Of a stretch of DNA of 64,000 nt, positions 60,521-64,000 are shown piece after piece. Under the pieces are notes generated by a model that saw only the letters and a program-made list of their open reading frames with translations, was not told the origin of the DNA and made no database searches. Both the position numbers and the translations under genes were made by a program. The first letter of the stretch is position 1; every line of letters starts with the position of its first letter. Origin of the DNA: Bacteroidales bacterium. Lineage in GTDB: Bacteria; Bacteroidota; Bacteroidia; Bacteroidales; UBA932. The stretch covers positions 28,704-92,703 of the forward strand of contig JAEEVC010000010.1 of NCBI GenBank assembly GCA_016287075.1, written 5' to 3'.

Positions 60521-60528
60521 TAACTTTG
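60521..60528 (+). promoter_or_regulatory. Bacteroidota -7 element for the AGCS symporter
   Basis: TAACTTTG lies only 4 nt before the ATG at 60533, with TTTG at 60495-60498 (22-bp spacing). The transcript is predicted to start at or beside the AUG. Confidence 0.6.
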
Positions 60529-60532
60529 CGCA

Positions 60533-61912
60533 ATGCTTGGAAATATTGTATCGAAGATCAACGGCATCGTCTGGAATCCCGGCCTCGTCGCCTTACTCCT
60601 CATCGCCGGCCTCTACTTTTCGTTCCGGACCCGTTTCGTCCAGGTGCGGAAGTTCTCCGCCATGCTGAAATCCCTCTTTTCCAAGAAGGAAGGCAACCAG
60701 GGGATCTCCTCGTTCGAAGCGTTCTGCATCGCCCTGTCGGGGCGCGTCGGGACCGGCAACATCGTCGGTGTCGCGACGGCGATCGCCTTCGGCGGGCCCG
60801 GATCCGTGTTCTGGATGTGGGTCGTCGCCTTTTTCGGCGCCTCCACCGCTTTCGTCGAGTCCACCCTCGCCCAGATTTACAAGTTCCCGCACCATACGGG
60901 CTATCGCGGAGGACCTTTCAGCTTCATTGAACATGGTCTCGGCAAGCGCTGGATCGGCTTGCTGTTCGCGGGGGTTACCATCCTCTCCTGCGGCTTCTTC
61001 CTGACGACCGTCCAGGCGAACGGGGTCTCCAGCGCCATCAAGAATGCCTTCCCCGTCACGCCCCTCGTATCCGGCATCGTCATGGCCGCCATCCTGGGAC
61101 TGGTGATCATCGGCGGCGTCAAGCGCATCGCGAAAACGGCCTCCATCATCACGCCGCTCATGGCCGTCGGTTATATCGTGATGTCGCTGGTAGTCATTGC
61201 CTTCCACATCCGGGAGGTCCCGGAGATCCTCGCATCCATCTTCACGAATGCCTTCGGGATCCATCCCGTCTGCGGCGGCATCATCGGCTCGACCATCGCC
61301 ATGGGGGTCAAGCGCGGCATATTCTCCAATGAGGCCGGGCAGGGAACGGGCGCCATCGTCTCCGCGGCGACGGATGTCCCCCACCCGGCGCAGCAGGGCC
61401 TCGCCCAGGCATTCTCCGTCTATGTCGACACCCTGCTGGTCTGCACCGCCACGGCACTCATGATCCTCTCTTCCGGCACGTACAATATCCTGAGCAGCAC
61501 CGGCGAGATGCTGTATGCGGGCGCCCCGGAACTGGGCAACAACTACGTCGGCTACACCCAGAGCGCCGTGGACTCCGTCTTCACCGGCTTCGGCAGCCAG
61601 TTCGTCTCCATCGCCATGGTCTTTTTCGCCTTCAGCACCATCATGGCCTATTATTTCTACTCGGAGACCAGCATCATCTATCTCTTCCGCGGCCATTCGG
61701 GCAAAGGCGAGAAAATCGCCATCCGGGCCTTCCAGGCGCTCATGCTCGTCGCCGTCGTCTTCGGTTCCGTCAAGGAGGCCGACGTGGTCTGGCAGCTCGG
61801 CGACATCGGCGTCGGCCTCATGGCCTGGTTCACGGTGATTTCCATCCTGATCCTCTGCCCCAAGGCCATCAACGCCCTCAAGGAATTCGAAAAAGCCGCC
61901 CCGCAAAAATAA
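60533..61912 (+). CDS. Alanine/glycine:cation symporter (AGCS family)
   Basis: The 459-residue inner-membrane protein has about eleven membrane segments and the AGCS patterns ALSGRVGTGNIVGVATAIAFGGPG, FSNEAGQGTGAIVSAA and STIMAYYFYSETSIIYLF. It takes up alanine or glycine with Na+ or H+. Since the window also encodes the glycine cleavage system, a link to glycine use is possible but only inferred. The start is the ATG at 60533, next to the promoter. Confidence 0.92.
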   Translation: MLGNIVSKINGIVWNPGLVALLLIAGLYFSFRTRFVQVRKFSAMLKSLFSKKEGNQGISSFEAFCIALSGRVGTGNIVGVATAIAFGGPGSVFWMWVVAFFGASTAFVESTLAQIYKFPHHTGYRGGPFSFIEHGLGKRWIGLLFAGVTILSCGFFLTTVQANGVSSAIKNAFPVTPLVSGIVMAAILGLVIIGGVKRIAKTASIITPLMAVGYIVMSLVVIAFHIREVPEILASIFTNAFGIHPVCGGIIGSTIAMGVKRGIFSNEAGQGTGAIVSAATDVPHPAQQGLAQAFSVYVDTLLVCTATALMILSSGTYNILSSTGEMLYAGAPELGNNYVGYTQSAVDSVFTGFGSQFVSIAMVFFAFSTIMAYYFYSETSIIYLFRGHSGKGEKIAIRAFQALMLVAVVFGSVKEADVVWQLGDIGVGLMAWFTVISILILCPKAINALKEFEKAAPQK

Positions 61913-61927
61913 GTTTTTGAAAAAAAG

Positions 61928-61958
61928 TTTGCAGTCTCCGAAAAAGATGCTATCTTTG
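61928..61958 (+). promoter_or_regulatory. Consensus Bacteroidota promoter for tRNA-Phe
   Basis: TTTG (61928-61931), 19-bp spacer, TATCTTTG (61951-61958). This is the best-matching promoter in the window and lies 14 nt before the tRNA. Confidence 0.8.
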
Positions 61959-61972
61959 CATTCCCAAACGAT

Positions 61973-62045
61973 GGTGCTGTAGCTCAGATGGTAGAGCAAT
62001 GGACTGAAAATCCATGTGTCGGCAGTTCGATTCTTCCCAGCACCA
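61973..62045 (+). tRNA. tRNA-Phe (GAA)
   Basis: The 73-nt sequence folds as a cloverleaf: acceptor GGTGCTG (61973-61979) with CAGCACC (62038-62044), discriminator A62045, D-stem GCTC/GAGC, anticodon stem ATGGA/TCCAT with loop CTGAAAA (anticodon GAA) and T-loop TTCGATT. The 3' CCA is not encoded (the bases after the discriminator are CCT). The T-stem GGCAG/CTTCC has a C-U mismatch at the middle pair, which is unusual. Confidence 0.93.
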
Positions 62046-62052
62046 CCTCTTT

Positions 62053-62079
62053 ATAAGTCGCTGATAATCAGCGGCTTAT
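62053..62079 (+). terminator. Hairpin terminator after tRNA-Phe
   Basis: ATAAGTCGCTGAT (62053-62065) pairs with ATCAGCGGCTTAT (62067-62079) with one G-T pair; the apex opens to form the loop. The tail TTGTTTC is T-rich. It starts 7 nt after the tRNA. Confidence 0.75.
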
Positions 62080-62245
62080 TTGTTTCTAATAACGCCTTAT
62101 TTTGAGTAGTAAATATGGGGCTGGAAACGCCTGTATATCGTATTTCACTCTATAGTTCCTGGATTTAGTATAATTATCGCAAATTTTGCCATATTTTAAT
62201 CAAGAAAAGGCGTAACTTTACCAGACAAAAGAAAAAGAATGTCTT

Positions 62246-63283
62246 ATGGATAAGGTAACTGCATACTCTGGCTATAGTGAACTTGTTGAAAGTATCGGGG
62301 CCTTGCTTTCATCTGCCCGTGCCCGGATCGCCAGTTCCGTGAATACGGTTCTGGTCCAAACGTATTGGAATATCGGCAAGTACATTGTGGAGTATGAGCA
62401 GAAAGGGTCAGAACGTGCAGAATATGGCAGCAACCTCCTTGAGCGGCTTTCTGCCGACCTTACCAACCGCTACGGGAAGGGTTTTAGCCGGAGTAACATC
62501 CTCTATATGAGGAAATTCTACATCTACTTCCCAAATAGTGAGACACTGTCTCACGTTTTGAGCTGGAGTCATTACTTTGAGATACTCAAGTCCGACGATC
62601 CGCTGGAAATCAGTTTTTACACAAAGGAATGCGAAGCCCAAAAGTGGAGCGTCCGTGAACTCAAGCGGCAGAAGAGTACGGCGCTGTTCCAGCGCTTCGC
62701 AATGTCCAAGGACAAGGAAGGTATTCTTCAATTGGCAAATCAAGGAGTAGAAGTCCAAAAGCCGGAGGACATCATCCGTGACCCGTTTGTCCTGGAATTC
62801 ACTGGCCTGCCCGAACTTCCTACTTGGAATGAAAAGACACTGGAAGATGCGCTTGCATCCAACTTGAGTATGTTCATGCTGGAACTGGGTAAGGGATTTG
62901 CGTTCGTTGCCCGTCAATATCACATTCCGCTCGGCGGCCGTCACTTCCACGTGGATCTGGTTTTCTACAACGTTATCCTAAAGACATACTGCCTCATCGA
63001 CCTCAAGAAAGACGGCGTGCAGCACGAGGATATCGGCCAGATGAACCTCTACCTCAATTACTTCAAGCACGAAGTCTGCACCGAAGGAGACAACGAACCT
63101 TTTGGCATCGTCTTAGGAGCGGAAAAAGACAAGCTAACCGTGCAATATGCCTTGGAAGGCATTACCAACCAACTCTTCGTCAGCCGCTATCAGCTTTATC
63201 TCCCAGACCGAGAGGCCCTCAGTCGCGAGGTTTACCGCATCATCGAGGCCCACGCCGAATCCGAAAACACCGAACAGAAGTAG
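62246..63283 (+). CDS. DUF1016 (YhcG-type) PDDEXK nuclease-domain protein
   Basis: The 345-residue protein has the DUF1016 N-terminal winged-helix-like region (ARARIASSVNTVLVQTYWNIGKYIVEYEQ; GFSRSNILYMRKFY) and the C-terminal PDDEXK nuclease core (HFHVDLVFYNVILKTYCLIDLKK). YhcG-like proteins are accessory genes found in defence- or repair-like islands, with uncertain role. It lies just beyond tRNA-Phe and its terminator, and its codons look less GC-rich than its neighbours', which hints at transfer. No good promoter was found (TAACTTTA at 62213-62220 is one mismatch off). Confidence 0.88.
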   Translation: MDKVTAYSGYSELVESIGALLSSARARIASSVNTVLVQTYWNIGKYIVEYEQKGSERAEYGSNLLERLSADLTNRYGKGFSRSNILYMRKFYIYFPNSETLSHVLSWSHYFEILKSDDPLEISFYTKECEAQKWSVRELKRQKSTALFQRFAMSKDKEGILQLANQGVEVQKPEDIIRDPFVLEFTGLPELPTWNEKTLEDALASNLSMFMLELGKGFAFVARQYHIPLGGRHFHVDLVFYNVILKTYCLIDLKKDGVQHEDIGQMNLYLNYFKHEVCTEGDNEPFGIVLGAEKDKLTVQYALEGITNQLFVSRYQLYLPDREALSREVYRIIEAHAESENTEQK

Positions 63284-63309
63284 CTTCCCAGTATATATTT
63301 CTTCTCGAT

Positions 63310-63972
63310 CTATCCTTCCGCCCGCAGATACCCATACCGCACCAAGTCTTCCCGGCTACGGACTTGGTTGGTGTAGCCGTCGGCAATGACGAAGAGATTG
63401 TCGGCCACGGAGGAGATGGCGTCGTAGTTGTGGTCGGTGATAATGACGCCATGGTCCCTGGCCCGCTCCCGGATCATGGCCTTGACATCCTCAATGTTTA
63501 CCGGATCAACCTGCGTAAAGGGTTCGTCCAAAAAGTAGAAAGGAGCGTCGCTGTGCAGCACCAGATAGAGTTCGGCCAGCCTGGCTTCGCCACCGGAGAG
63601 TTCATAGATGGGCGAATCGTAATGTCGGGAGAACTTGGGGAAGCGGTTGACAAAGGTCCAGTAGTTCACGCCATACAGGTCAAATGCCCGGTGCAGTTTC
63701 ATTCCATCCGGAATCAGCCTGCCCTGCGGCAGATACTTGATGGAATGGCCGATAATCTGCTGGTTAACCGGCTTCTCATCTATACTCACCATCACATTCT
63801 CCACCCGAAGGCCGCCCATCAGTGCGCGGAACATACAGGACTTGCCGGCACCGTTGCGGCCCAGCAGACCCGTGACCATCCCCGTCTCCGAGGTGATATA
63901 CCCGCCGGTAAGGACCGTTTTCTCCCCGAAACGGACCACAACGCTGTCCACTATGAGCCGATGCTTATCCAT
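63310..63972 (-). CDS. ABC transporter ATP-binding protein
   Basis: The 220-residue NBD has Walker A GLLGRNGAGKS, signature ELSGGEARLAELYLVL, Walker B FYFLDEPFTQVDP, and a switch His in IITDHNYDA. The LSGGE motif and FLDEPF resemble LptB- or multidrug-type exporters, but no permease gene is in view, so the substrate is unknown. The ATG at 63972 (MDKHRLIVDS) is chosen; a TTG at 63981 is an alternative. The partner permease, if any, lies beyond the window. Confidence 0.85.
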   Translation of the reverse strand: MDKHRLIVDSVVVRFGEKTVLTGGYITSETGMVTGLLGRNGAGKSCMFRALMGGLRVENVMVSIDEKPVNQQIIGHSIKYLPQGRLIPDGMKLHRAFDLYGVNYWTFVNRFPKFSRHYDSPIYELSGGEARLAELYLVLHSDAPFYFLDEPFTQVDPVNIEDVKAMIRERARDHGVIITDHNYDAISSVADNLFVIADGYTNQVRSREDLVRYGYLRAEG

Positions 63973-64000
63973 GGAAGACAAGAACTGAAGTTAGCAGGAT

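Noticed and set aside
62246..63283. Restriction-modification or toxin-antitoxin locus around the DUF1016 gene
   Set aside because: No methyltransferase, specificity subunit or small partner gene is present next to it.
61973..64000. Proven integrative element at tRNA-Phe
   Set aside because: No integrase, and no repeat of the tRNA 3' end occurs before the window ends; kept only as a low-confidence possibility.

Overview
The window is a dense chromosomal segment from a G+C-rich member of the Bacteroidales (Bacteroidota). By eye it fits gut or rumen lineages such as Rikenellaceae or Cryptobacteroides-like genomes, but no marker here fixes the genus. The evidence is the Bacteroidota promoter (-33 TTTG, -7 TAnnTTTG) before many genes, the near absence of Shine-Dalgarno sites, and family content: type V (FimA/Mfa-like) fimbrial lipoproteins, TamL, a NigD-like lipoprotein, GIN-domain and DUF3467 proteins, and split glycine dehydrogenase genes. 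No phage, IS element, CRISPR array or rRNA was seen. G+C and codon use were judged by eye.

Layout. 1-10.1 kb: a cytoplasmic GH13 alpha-amylase-like enzyme, a TrmH/SpoU methyltransferase, divergent TamL, RarA with a GNAT enzyme, and four unassigned envelope proteins. 10.3-18.6 kb: a six-gene operon of fimbrillin-like lipoproteins ending in an 837-residue putative tip protein, closed by a hairpin terminator. 18.8-26.7 kb: RlmD, a Ca2+/Na+ antiporter, a PlsC-like acyltransferase, QueA, a 505-bp AT-rich gap with paired palindromes, an XRE regulator, a degenerate DHODH-fold protein and CinA. 26.7-34.9 kb (minus strand): valS, a thioesterase, tatA, tatC, an ABC-F ATPase, a GIN-domain protein and an M19 dipeptidase. 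34.9-38.6 kb: DUF3467, kdsC, maf, an esterase fused to a degenerate HAD domain, and a NahK-like kinase. 38.5-43.5 kb: an ECF sigma unit (NigD-like lipoprotein, sigma factor, one protein with anti-sigma-like, membrane and beta-barrel parts), a SEC-C protein and a divergent hypothetical protein. 43.5-51.4 kb: a likely seven-gene minus-strand operon of arginase-like protein, tandem-SUMF1 lipoprotein, gcvT, gcvH, gcvPA, gcvPB and lpdA. 51.6-64 kb: a coiled-coil membrane protein, DUF4332, an LRR protein, a pseudouridine synthase, a hydrolase, TcdA, a DAACS transporter, PriA, an AGCS symporter, tRNA-Phe, a DUF1016 nuclease and an orphan ABC ATPase.

How genes work together. The gcv operon with lpdA encodes a complete glycine cleavage system. 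TatA/TatC form a minimal Tat translocon. The six lipoproteins plausibly build one surface pilus: five carry Thr-Arg-Ala and one Thr-Arg-Thr about 23-35 residues after the lipidated cysteine, which suits processing by an Arg-specific protease. KdsC serves Kdo/LPS synthesis.

Main hunt results. An identical 15-base palindrome, TAACATTTTTGTTAT, occurs in two distant intergenic regions, with a near copy 21 bp from one of them. A tandem pair of TGTGC-N10-GCACA palindromes lies in the AT-rich gap. Other results are the sigma/dual-membrane sensor unit, two probable pseudoenzymes, the arginase-SUMF1-gcv linkage, several promoters that predict leaderless mRNAs, and seven convergent gene pairs with overlapping stop codons.
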